64,000 nt of DNA from Coralliovum pocilloporae (GCF_030845175.1 NZ_CP132542.1:620001-684000), one strand, 5' to 3'. Shown: positions 27,249 through 36,717, counted from the stretch's first letter. The notes: generated by a model not told the origin, from the letters alone. Made by a program: numbers and translations.

Positions 27249-29177
27249 TCAATTTGCCGCCAGAGCCATCAGGTTCGATGTATCCGGTTGCCCCTTGTAG
27301 TTCTTGCGGATCAGGCCGGATTCTTCAACCAGTTCCTGTTCGTCACGGGCAAGCTCCTCGCGAAGCCGGCGAATATCTCTGGTCAGGGAAATCAGAAGCT
27401 GCTCATCATCCGGTGTCGGCTCACGCTTGGCGCATTCATCCAGCACCCGCTCCACATCTCCCTCCATATCCCGGACACAGAGGTAGGACAGGAAATAGTC
27501 CATACTCCGCACGATAAAGTCCTGGGCCGGATGGAATTTGAGAATGGGAAAACGCCTCAGAATCATGACGCCGGAAACCTCGACATTGCCGTCATCATCA
27601 ACCTTGCGCGGACCATGCAGAGTTCCAAGGGCCGCATAGAAACGCGGGTCGAGCTTCTGATAGATCTCCGCGGTTGAAAGCTCATCACAGGCTATCAGCA
27701 GTGTATAGAGCCCTTTCGCAAAGGCATTGTGCACATCCAGCTTGAACTCATAGAGTGTGATGTCTTCGATCTTGTCCGAATAGATATTCGGGTAATGCAC
27801 ACAAAGGCCGAGAACAATACGTTCAATATCAATGGCCTTGTCCTTTTCAGGTACCGGCAGACTATAGGCGGCCTCCTGGACTGCGGGCGCAGACGCCTTG
27901 CGGTCTGTGGTCCAGAACAGATTGGACAGTTCAATCCGGTATTTCATCCGGTACTGCCGCTGAACAAGCGCGTCCTTGATCTGGTTCACAAGCTGGTTGA
28001 GCCGGTTTTCAAGAGCCGCTTTCCGCTCCGGCGTATCAATCGGCGTAACACTGATTTCCCGCCGCCAGAGAATATCCGAGAGGGGGATCGATCGCTCCAG
28101 CTGATTCCGAAACGCCTCAAGCCCGCCATTCTGGATCAGGTCATCCGGATCCTGTCCTTCTGGCAGAAGCGCAAAATTGAACGACTTCCCGGCCTTCAAC
28201 TCCGGCAGGATACGATCAACAGCCCGGTGGGCGGCCCCCAGTCCCGCGCGGTCGCCATCGAAACAAATGACCGGCTCCGCAGACAGTCGCCAGAGCCTGC
28301 CGATCTGACTTTCCGTAAAGGCCGTCCCGAGCGTAGCCACCACAGCCTTGATACCAGCCTGATAGACAGCGATCGCATCCATATAGCCTTCTGTGACAAC
28401 CACAGAACCGCCCTCATAGGCCGCCTGGCGGGCCCGGTGGGCGTTGAACAGCAGATAGCCCTTGTGAAACAGACTGGTCTCGGGCGAGTTCAGATATTTC
28501 GGTTTGCCATCCGGATCGAGCGTCCGGCCACCAAAGGCCACGACCCGGCCTTTTTCATCCTGGATAGGAATAATCAGGCGATTGCGGAACCTGTCATAAG
28601 TGGGTCTGCCATCATCTGGCTGGATAATCAGTCCAACCGCAATCATATCGGCTTCACTGACCCCCTGCCCTGCCAGATGTTCCTTGAGTGCAGTCCGCCC
28701 ATCAGGCGCATAACCGATACGGAACTCCGCAACAGTTTCAGAGGTCAACTTACGCTGCTGCACATAAGAGCGGATAGGGGCGGCACTGGGCGCACGCAAC
28801 TGGGCCTGAAAGAAAGTGCAAGCCATCTCGGCAATGTCGATCAGGCTGGCTTTCTGCTTCTCACGGCGCTCTGCATGCGGGTCTACCTTCGGAAGCCTAA
28901 CGCCGGTTTCATCCGCAAGCCGCTCCACCGCTTCTGGAAAAGACAGGCCCTCGGTCTCCATCAGAAAGGTGAAGATATCCCCATGCTGACCGGATGAGAA
29001 ACAGTGATAAAAGCCCTTTTGGTCATTCACCGTAAAGGACGGTGTCTTTTCATTGGTGAACGGGCTGAGACCCGCAAATTCACGCCCCTGACGGCGCAGC
29101 TTGACCCGTCGGCCAACCACTTCCGAAACAGGAAGTCGCGCCCGGATCTCGTCCAGAATGTCAGGGGTGAAGCGCAT
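27249..29177 (-). CDS. dnaG: DNA primase DnaG with degenerate zinc-ligand set
   Basis: 642 residues. Makes RNA primers at the replication fork with DnaB. The N-terminal CHC2-type domain is followed by a primase core and TOPRIM domain (AFGGRTLDPDGKPKYLNSPET near 218; VVVTEGYMDAIAVYQAG near 257; CFDGDRAGLGAA near 305) and a C-terminal helicase-interaction domain. The zinc-binding part is unusual: where CPFH and CFGCG are typical, it reads SPFT (38-41) and CFSSG (59-63), so only one of four ligands is a cysteine or histidine. Similar sequences occur in other alphaproteobacteria, from memory. Upstream of rpoD. Confidence 0.96.
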   Translation of the reverse strand: MRFTPDILDEIRARLPVSEVVGRRVKLRRQGREFAGLSPFTNEKTPSFTVNDQKGFYHCFSSGQHGDIFTFLMETEGLSFPEAVERLADETGVRLPKVDPHAERREKQKASLIDIAEMACTFFQAQLRAPSAAPIRSYVQQRKLTSETVAEFRIGYAPDGRTALKEHLAGQGVSEADMIAVGLIIQPDDGRPTYDRFRNRLIIPIQDEKGRVVAFGGRTLDPDGKPKYLNSPETSLFHKGYLLFNAHRARQAAYEGGSVVVTEGYMDAIAVYQAGIKAVVATLGTAFTESQIGRLWRLSAEPVICFDGDRAGLGAAHRAVDRILPELKAGKSFNFALLPEGQDPDDLIQNGGLEAFRNQLERSIPLSDILWRREISVTPIDTPERKAALENRLNQLVNQIKDALVQRQYRMKYRIELSNLFWTTDRKASAPAVQEAAYSLPVPEKDKAIDIERIVLGLCVHYPNIYSDKIEDITLYEFKLDVHNAFAKGLYTLLIACDELSTAEIYQKLDPRFYAALGTLHGPRKVDDDGNVEVSGVMILRRFPILKFHPAQDFIVRSMDYFLSYLCVRDMEGDVERVLDECAKREPTPDDEQLLISLTRDIRRLREELARDEQELVEESGLIRKNYKGQPDTSNLMALAAN

Positions 29178-29258
29178 TATGTAGCCCCGATGAAAAGCGT
29201 GTCGCTTTCAGTTTACGATTTTCGTCACAAGGATGCCAAGCGGACTTTTGAAACCCGC

Positions 29259-29708
29259 CTATTTCAACAGCTCCTTAACAATCGCACTGGCCTTGCTGAA
29301 ATCCATCTGGCCGGGATATTTCTCTTTCAGAACAGCCATGCACTTGCCCATATCGCGCAGGCCCTGGGCACCTGAAGTCTCGATAGCCGATGAGCAGACA
29401 GCGCGCACCTCGTCCTCAGACATCTGTTTTGGCAGGAAGTCGCGGATAATGTCGATCTCGGCCTTTTCCTGCTCTGCCAGCTCAAGACGACCCGCCTCTT
29501 CATAGGCCTTGATGGAATCATTGCGCTGCTTGATCATCTTGCCGAGAATCTGCTGGATATCAGAATCCGTTACAGGGTCCTTGTTATCGGAGCGATTGGC
29601 GATATCCCGATCTTTGATAGCAGCCAGAATGAGCCTGAGAGTACTCACCCGCCGTTGATTTTTGGCCTTGATTGCCTGCTTCAGACTGTCATTCAGCTTC
29701 TCACGCAT
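29259..29708 (-). CDS. GatB/YqeY domain protein
   Basis: About 149 residues using the ATG at 29708, preceded by GGAG 11 bases upstream; a longer frame adds 14 poor residues. Single YqeY domain (MREKLNDSLKQAIKAK opening; STLRLILAAIKDRDI near 25; PKQMSEDEVRAV near 90; GLRDMGKCMAVLKEKYPGQMD, in two parts, near 115-135). This domain is related to the tRNA-binding C-terminus of the GatB amidotransferase, but the free-standing protein's role is unknown. It is next to dnaG on the same strand, a common neighbour of dnaG-rpoD, and divergent from carA. Confidence 0.92.
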   Translation of the reverse strand: MREKLNDSLKQAIKAKNQRRVSTLRLILAAIKDRDIANRSDNKDPVTDSDIQQILGKMIKQRNDSIKAYEEAGRLELAEQEKAEIDIIRDFLPKQMSEDEVRAVCSSAIETSGAQGLRDMGKCMAVLKEKYPGQMDFSKASAIVKELLK

Positions 29709-29967
29709 CAGCAAGTCACTCCGCTTTGTTCTTCTATCGGGCTCATTCAATGAGTATGATTCACGAGGAAATACATCAAGCTATTGTTTTTACAAAGAAA
29801 AAACTTCCATCTTCGTGCTTGACGGGCTGACCGCTTTCGCCTAATTTCAGCCAACTCTCGACAGCCGCCGGTCCCTGTTTGCCGCACCCGCATGAGAAGC
29901 GGACGCACAGTCACGCGCGACGATCAAGAGTGCGCTACACTATACGAACATCTGCAGGACGCAAGCC

Positions 29968-31170
29968 ATGGTCACGAATGTCTGGGAAGATCCGAAGCCA
30001 ACCGCTCTCCTTGTCTTGGCAGATGGGACAGTCATAGAGGGACAGGGCCTCGGCGCCGTTGGCCACGCTGTCGGTGAAGTCTGCTTCAACACCGCCATTA
30101 CCGGATATCAGGAAATCCTGACCGATCCGTCTTACGCCGGTCAGATCATCACCTTCACCTTCCCGCATATCGGTAATGTGGGCACGAATGACGAAGATAT
30201 CGAGACCGTCAACATGGCATCATCTTCCGGTGTTCGCGGATGTGTGCTGAAGACCGATATCACAGACCCGTCAAACTACCGCTCCGGACGCCATTTTGAT
30301 GCCTGGCTGAAAGCTCGTGGCATTATCGGCATCAGCGGTATCGACACCCGTGCCCTGACAGCACTCATTCGCGAAAAAGGCATGCCGAACGCGGTGATTG
30401 CTCATTCCGAAACCGGCGAATTCGACATTGACGCGCTGAAAGCAGAAGCTGCTGCATGGCCGGGCCTTGAAGGAATGGATCTGGCGAAGGAAGTCACCTG
30501 CCCACAGACCTACACATGGTCCGAAACACCCTGGACCTGGCCGGAAGGTTTCGGTGAGCGCCAGGCTGAGGCCTACCACATCGTCGCTGTGGACTTCGGC
30601 GTAAAACGCAACATCCTCCGCCTGCTGGCAAATGAGAACTGCAAGGTCACTGTTGTTCCTGCAACGGCAACAGCCGAAGACATTCTTGCGCACAATCCGG
30701 ACGGTGTCTTCCTGTCAAACGGCCCCGGCGACCCGGCAGCCACCGGCGAGTATGCCGTGCCGATGGTAAAAGAGATCGTCGCGAAGGATATCCCGGTCTT
30801 TGGCATCTGCCTTGGCCATCAGATCCTCGCCCTGGCTTTGGGTGCAACCACCATGAAGATGCACCAGGGGCACCATGGCGCCAACCATCCGGTAAAAGAC
30901 CACACCACATCCAAGGTGGAAATCACCTCGATGAACCACGGCTTCGCTGTAGACACAGATAGCCTGCCGGATGGCGTTGAAGAAACCCATATTTCCCTGT
31001 TTGACGGTTCAAACTGCGGCCTGGCTCTCAGCGGCAAACCGGTCTTTTCCGTACAATACCATCCGGAAGCCAATCCCGGCCCACAGGACAGCCATTATCT
31101 GTTCAAGCGGTTCATCAACCACATTCGCCAGCTCAAGGGTGACGAACTCGTTCAGGAAACGGCAGCTTAA
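29968..31170 (+). CDS. carA: Carbamoyl-phosphate synthase small subunit CarA
   Basis: 400 residues. Glutamine amidotransferase subunit that feeds ammonia to CarB for arginine and pyrimidine synthesis. N-terminal CPSase domain (NTAITGYQEILTDPSYAGQI near 41), then a class I GATase with the nucleophile C281 in GICLGHQ and the H365/E367 pair in YHPEANPG. The ATG at 29968 has AGGA upstream. carB is 6 kb away and on the opposite strand, so the two subunits are not co-transcribed here. Confidence 0.96.
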   Translation: MVTNVWEDPKPTALLVLADGTVIEGQGLGAVGHAVGEVCFNTAITGYQEILTDPSYAGQIITFTFPHIGNVGTNDEDIETVNMASSSGVRGCVLKTDITDPSNYRSGRHFDAWLKARGIIGISGIDTRALTALIREKGMPNAVIAHSETGEFDIDALKAEAAAWPGLEGMDLAKEVTCPQTYTWSETPWTWPEGFGERQAEAYHIVAVDFGVKRNILRLLANENCKVTVVPATATAEDILAHNPDGVFLSNGPGDPAATGEYAVPMVKEIVAKDIPVFGICLGHQILALALGATTMKMHQGHHGANHPVKDHTTSKVEITSMNHGFAVDTDSLPDGVEETHISLFDGSNCGLALSGKPVFSVQYHPEANPGPQDSHYLFKRFINHIRQLKGDELVQETAA

Positions 31171-31211
31171 AGCACCTTCCATGATCTCAAGCTAGAGGTC
31201 TGGTGCTCTAA
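31168..31211. repeat. Dispersed hairpin repeat, short copy, at the carA/ypfJ convergent stops
   Basis: TAAAGCACC and GGTGCTCTA form the outer arms, with an inner GATCTC/GAGGTC pair. It overlaps the carA stop and abuts the metallopeptidase stop. The outer arms are the same as in the longer copy at 62499 and similar to the copy at 41945. It could also act as a terminator for both genes, though T-runs are poor. Confidence 0.55.
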
Positions 31212-32155
31212 AGTCGCACATCCTTTGCGAAGGTATCGCAGGCCTGCATCTCGCCGCTGCGGAAGCCTTCGAGAAACCAGCGTTTCCGCTGTTCTGATGT
31301 CCCATGATTGAAGCTCTCGGGCACCACATAGCCTTGCAGACGTTTCTGGATTGCATCATCCCCGATCTGGGTGGCAGCATTCAACGCTTCTTCAAGATCA
31401 CCTTCTTCCAGAAGTCCTTGCTGCTCGGAGTGAAAGCCCCAGACACCGGCGAAACAGTCAGCCTGCAGCTCTACTCGGATCGACATGGCATTCTCCTGAG
31501 CCTTCGATAAAGACCGGCGGATCCGATTGAACTCCGGCAGAACACCAATCAGGTTTTGGACATGATGTCCCACTTCATGAGCAAGCACATAGGCTTGAGC
31601 AAAGTCTCCCGGCGCCTCGAACTTCTTTCGAAGTTCGTTGTAGAATGACAGATCGATATAGACCTTGCTGTCACCCGGGCAATAGAACGGGCCACTTGCA
31701 GAACTGGCAAAGCCACAGGCGGACTGGACCTGTCCTGTAAACAACACCAGCTTTGGCTCACGATAAGTCTGCCCCTGGGCGTTGAAGATCTTGTGCCAGC
31801 TGTCTTCGGTATCCGCCAGAACGGTCGCAACAAACTGGCGCATTTCATCCTGCCGACCAACTGTTTGCGCTTCATATGAGCCAGAGCTATTTCCAGAATT
31901 GCCCGACGACTGTGTCAAAGGAATCTCGCCTCCCAACATCAGAGACAGCACCTGAAGTGGATTGCCGCCCATCAGCCAGATCACAAGACCCGCGACCACC
32001 AGAAAGCCGATACTGAGTTTCCCGCCACGCCGACGACCGCCGCGACCCATTGGTAATCGCAACCGGCGACCACTCAACCGGCGACCAAAGCCACGGCCCC
32101 GCGCTCCACGCCTATCTTCAATATTTGAACTCTGCCGACGGCCTCTCCAGCGCAT
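31208..32155 (-). CDS. YpfJ-type neutral zinc metallopeptidase, membrane-anchored
   Basis: About 315 residues using the ATG at 32155 (MRWRGRRQSSNIEDRRG, the family opening). A very basic N-terminus is followed by one transmembrane segment near 50-65 (SIGFLVVAGLVIWLMGG), a Ser/Asn/Gly linker, and a zinc peptidase domain with SACGFASSASGPFYCPGD near 145 and the HEVGHH zinc motif near 193. The third ligand is likely the Glu in ELQADCFAGVW near 229. The KPN_02809/YpfJ family is widespread but its substrate is unknown. Convergent with carA. Confidence 0.92.
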   Translation of the reverse strand: MRWRGRRQSSNIEDRRGARGRGFGRRLSGRRLRLPMGRGGRRRGGKLSIGFLVVAGLVIWLMGGNPLQVLSLMLGGEIPLTQSSGNSGNSSGSYEAQTVGRQDEMRQFVATVLADTEDSWHKIFNAQGQTYREPKLVLFTGQVQSACGFASSASGPFYCPGDSKVYIDLSFYNELRKKFEAPGDFAQAYVLAHEVGHHVQNLIGVLPEFNRIRRSLSKAQENAMSIRVELQADCFAGVWGFHSEQQGLLEEGDLEEALNAATQIGDDAIQKRLQGYVVPESFNHGTSEQRKRWFLEGFRSGEMQACDTFAKDVRL

Positions 32156-32306
32156 GTCACTGCTCCAACGTTCACTCCCCCTCACCAGCTCTAGCAGGAA
32201 CAGAGCTTGATGTCTTGAGGTTCAAAATTGCGAAAAACAGAATTTTTCAATTGCGCACTGAGTGCACCATTACTACTCTGCATCGCAGAATAGAGGGAGC
32301 GGTATC

Positions 32307-32549
32307 ATGTCACCTGAAGGCTTCAGGGCCTGGCGCAAACAGATGGGGCTAAAGCAGAAGGACGCAGCCGACCGTCTGGGTCTCAAGAAGCGTATGGTTC
32401 AGTATTACGAGAAAGGTGAACGCAACGGAGTTCCCGTCAGCATTCCCAAAGCCGTACGTCTGGCCTGCTACGCGATTACAAACGGCATCGATGACTTTGA
32501 CGGCAAGCACGTGACCCACGTATCTGAGGATCAGATCACTCAGGATTGA
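32307..32549 (+). CDS. Small XRE-type helix-turn-helix protein
   Basis: 80 residues. Nearly all is one Cro/CI-type HTH: SPEGFRAWRKQMGLKQKDAADRLGL (in two parts, residues 2-26) then KKRMVQYYEKGER. The ATG at 32307 is preceded by GAGGGAG at a good distance; the frame extends 15 codons upstream without a ribosome site. It has no separate ligand domain. Convergent with the lysR gene at 32574, divergent from the metallopeptidase. Small chromosomal XRE proteins of this kind are common in alphaproteobacteria; the target is unknown. Confidence 0.82.
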   Translation: MSPEGFRAWRKQMGLKQKDAADRLGLKKRMVQYYEKGERNGVPVSIPKAVRLACYAITNGIDDFDGKHVTHVSEDQITQD

Positions 32550-32573
32550 GAGAAGCAGGACATTCCGGGCAGA

Positions 32574-33464
32574 TCAGAAACGCCAGGTCTTGGCCTTTGA
32601 AATCAGAAAATCACGGAAGACCGATACGCGCGCTGACTTCTTCAACTCTTCCGGATAAACAAAATAAGTATCGAATGACGGCAGATTGGCATCCAGATCA
32701 ATCTGCACAAGCCCGGAATCGGAGTCGATCAGATAATCCGGCAGGATAGCAACACCTATTCCCTTCAAAGCAGCCCGTTTGATGGCCAGAATATTGCTGA
32801 TCTTCAGCGTAGACAATCGCGGGTTACTGGCAGAACGACCTGCTGTCTCAAGCCAGTTTATTTCCTTCAGATAGCCAGGAGCCCGTTCGCCAAAGGTGAT
32901 AATCCGGTGATCGTCCAGATCAGACACCTTATCGGGATGGCCGAACTGGTTGATGTAGGCTGGAGACGCAAACAGATGGAAATGAACGGTGAACAGACGC
33001 CGCTGGATCAGGTCCGGCTGGGTCGGTTTTCTAAGGCGGATCGCCACGTCCGCCTCCCGCATAGCCAGATCAAGTTCCTGATCTTCCAGCATCAGATCAA
33101 TCTGCAGATCAGGATAGAGTTCGATGAACTCGTTGAGGCGCGCCGCAAGCCAGGTTGAGCCAAGGCCGATGGTGGTGGTTACCCGCAGGGTGCCTGTCGG
33201 TTTGTTACGGGAATCGGTGAGATGCGCCTGAACAGACTCAAGCTTCACCAGCACTTCATGCGCGGTGCGATAAAGCGTTTCGCCCTGCTCGGTCAAAATA
33301 AGTCCGCGCGCGTGCCGATGAAACAACGGCACGCCTACCTCATGCTCAAGCGCACTCACCTGCCGACTGATAGCCGACTGGCTCATATGGAGCTTGTCAC
33401 CCGCATGGGTAAAGCTCCCCGCCTGAGCAGCCGCATGAAATATGCGGAGCTTGTCCCAATCCAT
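32574..33464 (-). CDS. LysR-family regulator next to trxB
   Basis: 296 residues. HTH at residues 3-61 (WDKLRIFHAAAQAGSFTHAG and MSQSAISRQVSALE), substrate-binding domain from about 90 with GTLRVTTTIGLGSTWLAARL. It begins 34 bases after the trxB stop on the same strand. A LysR gene in this position after trxB is a familiar arrangement in rhizobia and relatives. Targets are unknown; a redox-related role is a guess from location. Confidence 0.9.
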   Translation of the reverse strand: MDWDKLRIFHAAAQAGSFTHAGDKLHMSQSAISRQVSALEHEVGVPLFHRHARGLILTEQGETLYRTAHEVLVKLESVQAHLTDSRNKPTGTLRVTTTIGLGSTWLAARLNEFIELYPDLQIDLMLEDQELDLAMREADVAIRLRKPTQPDLIQRRLFTVHFHLFASPAYINQFGHPDKVSDLDDHRIITFGERAPGYLKEINWLETAGRSASNPRLSTLKISNILAIKRAALKGIGVAILPDYLIDSDSGLVQIDLDANLPSFDTYFVYPEELKKSARVSVFRDFLISKAKTWRF

Positions 33465-33497
33465 GGCCTGTTTCCTCCCTTTCAGGCCCGAAATTCT

Positions 33498-34463
33498 TTA
33501 TTCCGCAGCTTCGCTGGCAGCCTCATGTTCTGCAATATAACGTTCAGCTTCAAGTGCAGCCATGCAGCCCATTCCGGCTGCAGTCACAGCCTGGCGGAAA
33601 ATATCATCCGTCACATCACCGGCAGCGAAAACCCCCGGAATACTTGTCTCAGTTGAATCCGGTGCCGTCCAGATATACCCCGAATCCTTCAGCTTCAGCT
33701 GATCCTTCACAAGACTTGTCTCAGGAGCATGACCAATAGCGATGAAAATGCCATCTATAGGCATTTCTGTCAGCTCACCTGTCTGGGTATTCTTCAGACG
33801 GACACCGGTAACCGCTGGCGGGAAACCATCCTTGCCCAGAACCTCATCCAGCTCGCTGTTCCAGATCATTTCAATTTTTTCGTTACGGAACAGCCGCTCC
33901 TGGAGAATCCGTTCGGAGCGCAGCTCATCACGACGGTGTACCAGATAAACCTTTGAGGCATGGTTGGTCAGATAGAGCGCTTCCTCAACAGCCGTGTTAC
34001 CACCACCGACAACAACCACTTCCTTGCCGCGATAGAAAAAGCCGTCACAAGTGGCACAGGCCGAAACACCAAAGCCCTGGAATTTTTTCTCGGACGGCAA
34101 CCCGAGCCATTTGGCCTGAGCACCTGTGGCCAGAACCAGTGTATCAGCGGAATAGGTGTCACCGCTTTCTGCAACAAGCTGGAAAGGGCGAACCGACAGG
34201 TCGACTGAGGCAATATGGTCCTGAACAAGCCGCGTTCCCACATGCTCGGCCTGTTTTTCCATCTGCTCCATCAACCAGGGGCCCTGAATTGTATCTGCAA
34301 ACCCAGGGTAATTCTCCACATCCGTGGTGATGGTGAGCTGACCACCCTTCTGCAAACCGGCAATCAGAATAGGTTCCATCATGGCCCGCGCCGAATAGAT
34401 GGCTGCGGTGTATCCAGCTGGTCCTGATCCGATGATAATGGTCTTCGAATGATAATGCGCCAT
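33498..34463 (-). CDS. trxB: Thioredoxin reductase TrxB
   Basis: 321 residues. NADPH-dependent flavoprotein that reduces thioredoxin. FAD motif IIGSGPAGYTAAIYSARA near residue 10, active-site CATCD (C136, C139), NADP motif VVGGGNTAVEEALYL near 150, and the C-terminal GVFAAGDVTD near 275. Upstream of the lysR gene and close to an lrp gene and greA-carB, matching the gene order of many Hyphomicrobiales. Confidence 0.97.
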   Translation of the reverse strand: MAHYHSKTIIIGSGPAGYTAAIYSARAMMEPILIAGLQKGGQLTITTDVENYPGFADTIQGPWLMEQMEKQAEHVGTRLVQDHIASVDLSVRPFQLVAESGDTYSADTLVLATGAQAKWLGLPSEKKFQGFGVSACATCDGFFYRGKEVVVVGGGNTAVEEALYLTNHASKVYLVHRRDELRSERILQERLFRNEKIEMIWNSELDEVLGKDGFPPAVTGVRLKNTQTGELTEMPIDGIFIAIGHAPETSLVKDQLKLKDSGYIWTAPDSTETSIPGVFAAGDVTDDIFRQAVTAAGMGCMAALEAERYIAEHEAASEAAE

Positions 34464-34575
34464 GGTAAGCTCAACCTTATATGTTCTACGTCCGACCTAA
34501 CAATCCCAAGCGGACGTTAGCAAGAGATATGGCTGATTCCCGTGACACAGTCGACCATATCTCCCGACATATAGG

Positions 34576-35577
34576 TCAGCTCTCACTGGTAACCAACTGC
34601 TGAAAATCAGAAAATGCCTGTGCCAGAGCCTGAGCAATTGCCGGCGTCGCGTCAATCTGGGGATAGCCAGCTGCACAGGACGCCTTTTGATCCCCTACTG
34701 CACCCTGTTGAGGCAGTTTATCCAGAAATCGCGCCAGCTTCGGGTTCAGTTGCGGTGGCCTGAGAACCGACACCGGACAACCGGCTGCGAGCACTTCACT
34801 CACCATATTATGAGAGTCACCAGTTACCGCCAGCAGGTCCGATTGCGCCAGTATCTGACGATAGGGGTTATCCCCTTCACCGGACCAGATCCAGAACGGT
34901 TTCTCTGCAAGATGTTGAGACAAAGCCTCCAGGAAAGCTGCTGGCGTCCGGCGAGATGGCGTCACCAGAATAGAACCCGCCTGCCGGACCAGAGGTTCAA
35001 GCTGACCAAGCACCGCTGAACCAGTCTGATCCTGATCACCTCGTCCTCCGGTCGGATCGCCGACAACCAGTCCCAGCCAGGGGCGCGGAAGCTGCACCCA
35101 GTCTTCCGGAACGACAGCGCGCGCACTCTCCAGCACATCAGGGCTGATCCGATGAGGAGCCGTATCCGTCACCATCACATTTCCGCCCCGCAGACGGTCA
35201 TGTGCTGGTACCCAGATAAAATCAGCAAAGCCTGTACCGATGCGCGGATCTTTCAGGAAAACCGTAAAAACCCGCCCGGCAGACGCCTTCTTGATAACCG
35301 GAAGGTAAGCTGCAGCCCGTCGACCGGATGCGATAACCAGATCCGGAAATGGCGGATGAACAGGGCTGCCCGGCTGATCCGGCCTGTCTCCGGGAGGAAT
35401 CGGCCCGCGCGGCAGAAACCAGTGCCATGGCCTGCCCGGTGCCACAACCCGCTCCTCTATATCCAGCCCCAGACGCTCGGCCAGGCCCAGGCATTGCGCC
35501 CGGTCGCCCATCTTGCCATCTGTCAGAACCCAGGCACGTCGCCCTTCAAGACACTGGTCATTCCTGGTCTCTGTCAC
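34576..35577 (-). CDS. ELM1-like (DUF1022) protein, glycosyltransferase-like
   Basis: 333 residues. Matches the bacterial 'mitochondrial fission ELM1 family' (DUF1022): WVLTDGKMGDRAQCLGLAERLG near residue 15 (two parts), PDLVIASGRRAAAYLP near 78, a DFIWVPAHDRLRGGNVMVT stretch near 118, and VTGDSHNMVSEVLAAGCPVSVLRP near 253. The last motif resembles the nucleotide-sugar site of GT-B glycosyltransferases, but activity is unproven. The start is GTG at 35577. Located upstream of trxB and divergent from lrp. Confidence 0.85.
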   Translation of the reverse strand: MTETRNDQCLEGRRAWVLTDGKMGDRAQCLGLAERLGLDIEERVVAPGRPWHWFLPRGPIPPGDRPDQPGSPVHPPFPDLVIASGRRAAAYLPVIKKASAGRVFTVFLKDPRIGTGFADFIWVPAHDRLRGGNVMVTDTAPHRISPDVLESARAVVPEDWVQLPRPWLGLVVGDPTGGRGDQDQTGSAVLGQLEPLVRQAGSILVTPSRRTPAAFLEALSQHLAEKPFWIWSGEGDNPYRQILAQSDLLAVTGDSHNMVSEVLAAGCPVSVLRPPQLNPKLARFLDKLPQQGAVGDQKASCAAGYPQIDATPAIAQALAQAFSDFQQLVTSES

Positions 35578-35718
35578 GAAAGCGGTTCCGATATGATCGC
35601 AGTTGAGTTATACAATTACCCGGATTCGAAGCATGATTGCGCAACATGATATAATTCATGCGCAAAATTCTGCCCCCGGATCCAAAGCAGGATCATTACT
35701 ACAACAGGCGGGCGCACC

Positions 35719-36192
35719 GTGAAAGTCAGACTCGACGAGACCGACTGGAAAATACTCTATGAGCTGCAGCAGGATGGCCGCATGACGAATGTGGAACTTG
35801 CCCGGCGGGTCGGCATTTCGGCACCACCTTGCCTGCGCCGGGTCAGAGCACTGGAAGAAGGCGGCATCATTCGCGGTTATCGGGCGCTGCTGGACGAGAA
35901 ACAGACCAACTACCCGATTATGGCCTTTGCCATGGTCGGCCTGACCAGTCAAGCTGAACAGGATCTGGCCGCTTTTGAAGACAAGATCAGAAACTGGCCA
36001 CTGGTCAGGGAATGCTACATGCTGTCCGGAGAGGTCGACTTCCTGCTCAAATGCGTCGCCCCGGATCTGGACATGTTCCAGAACTTCATCATCAAGGAAC
36101 TGACCGCCGCAGACAATGTGGACAGTGTCCGGACCTCCCTCACCCTGCGAGCGATCAAGGACGAGCCGACAGTTCCACTGGATGAAACGTAA
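35719..36192 (+). CDS. Lrp/AsnC-family regulator (trxB-greA locus)
   Basis: 157 residues. HTH at about residues 4-64 (LDETDWKILYELQQDGRMTN, then RRVGISAPPCLRRVRALEE), RAM ligand domain from about 70 (YMLSGEVDFLLKCVAPD near 100). This is a different subfamily from the ast-linked Lrp at 4091. It is divergent from the ELM1-like gene and convergent with greA. The carB-greA-lrp-trxB neighbourhood is conserved in Hyphomicrobiales. Targets unknown. Confidence 0.92.
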   Translation: MKVRLDETDWKILYELQQDGRMTNVELARRVGISAPPCLRRVRALEEGGIIRGYRALLDEKQTNYPIMAFAMVGLTSQAEQDLAAFEDKIRNWPLVRECYMLSGEVDFLLKCVAPDLDMFQNFIIKELTAADNVDSVRTSLTLRAIKDEPTVPLDET

Positions 36193-36214
36193 AAAACGAC
36201 AGCCAGAGCCGTCG
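36191..36214 (-). terminator. Terminator of greA
   Basis: On the minus strand CGACGGC and GCTGTCG form a seven-pair stem (one G-U) with a TCTG loop, followed by TTTTTT. It lies 30 bases after the greA stop and overlaps the end of the convergent lrp gene. Confidence 0.75.
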
Positions 36215-36243
36215 CTTTCCAAAACATCGCCTGTCTTACAGGA

Positions 36244-36717
36244 TCAGATGAACTTGACTTCAATGATCTCGTAGGAACGGGCACCACCCGGTGCAGCCAC
36301 TTCCACAGAATCATCCACAGCCTTGCCGATCAGAGCGCGTGCGATCGGAGACGAGATCGAGATCTTGCCTGACTTCACATCAGCTTCCATATCACCGACG
36401 ATCTTGTAGGTTTTCTCTTCTTCCGTGTCTTCATCGACCAGTGTGACAGTTGCACCGAATTTCACGGTGTCGCCAGACAGCTTGGTCACATCAATCACTT
36501 CCGCACGAGACAATTTGTCTTCCAGCTCGGAAATGCGGCCTTCATTCAGGCTCTGGGCTTCTTTGGCAGCGTGGTATTCCGCATTTTCGGAAAGATCACC
36601 ATGCGCGCGCGCTTCGGCAATAGCCTGGATGATGCGCGGACGCTCTTCAGACGTGCGCTGTTTCAATTCTGCCTGGAGGGCAATCTGGCCCTCAATCGTC
36701 ATTGGGATCTTTTCCAT
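36244..36717 (-). CDS. greA: Transcription elongation factor GreA
   Basis: 157 residues, usual length. Rescues backtracked RNA polymerase by stimulating transcript cleavage. The N-terminal coiled coil (residues 1-75) has [29 protein letters not shown] (in parts near 21-49), with the acidic tip residues DLSENAEY. The C-terminal FKBP-like domain ends with [20 protein letters not shown] near 120. It follows carB by 110 bases on the same strand. Confidence 0.97.
   Translation of the reverse strand: MEKIPMTIEGQIALQAELKQRTSEERPRIIQAIAEARAHGDLSENAEYHAAKEAQSLNEGRISELEDKLSRAEVIDVTKLSGDTVKFGATVTLVDEDTEEEKTYKIVGDMEADVKSGKISISSPIARALIGKAVDDSVEVAAPGGARSYEIIEVKFI

Noticed and set aside
27206-27517. Possible small gene between dnaG and rpoD on the plus strand
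   Set aside because: It has a fair start context but most of it is antisense to the dnaG 3' end, and the protein has no known pattern.
27729-28997. 422-codon open frame antisense to dnaG
   Set aside because: It runs opposite the conserved primase core and has no ribosome site or domain.
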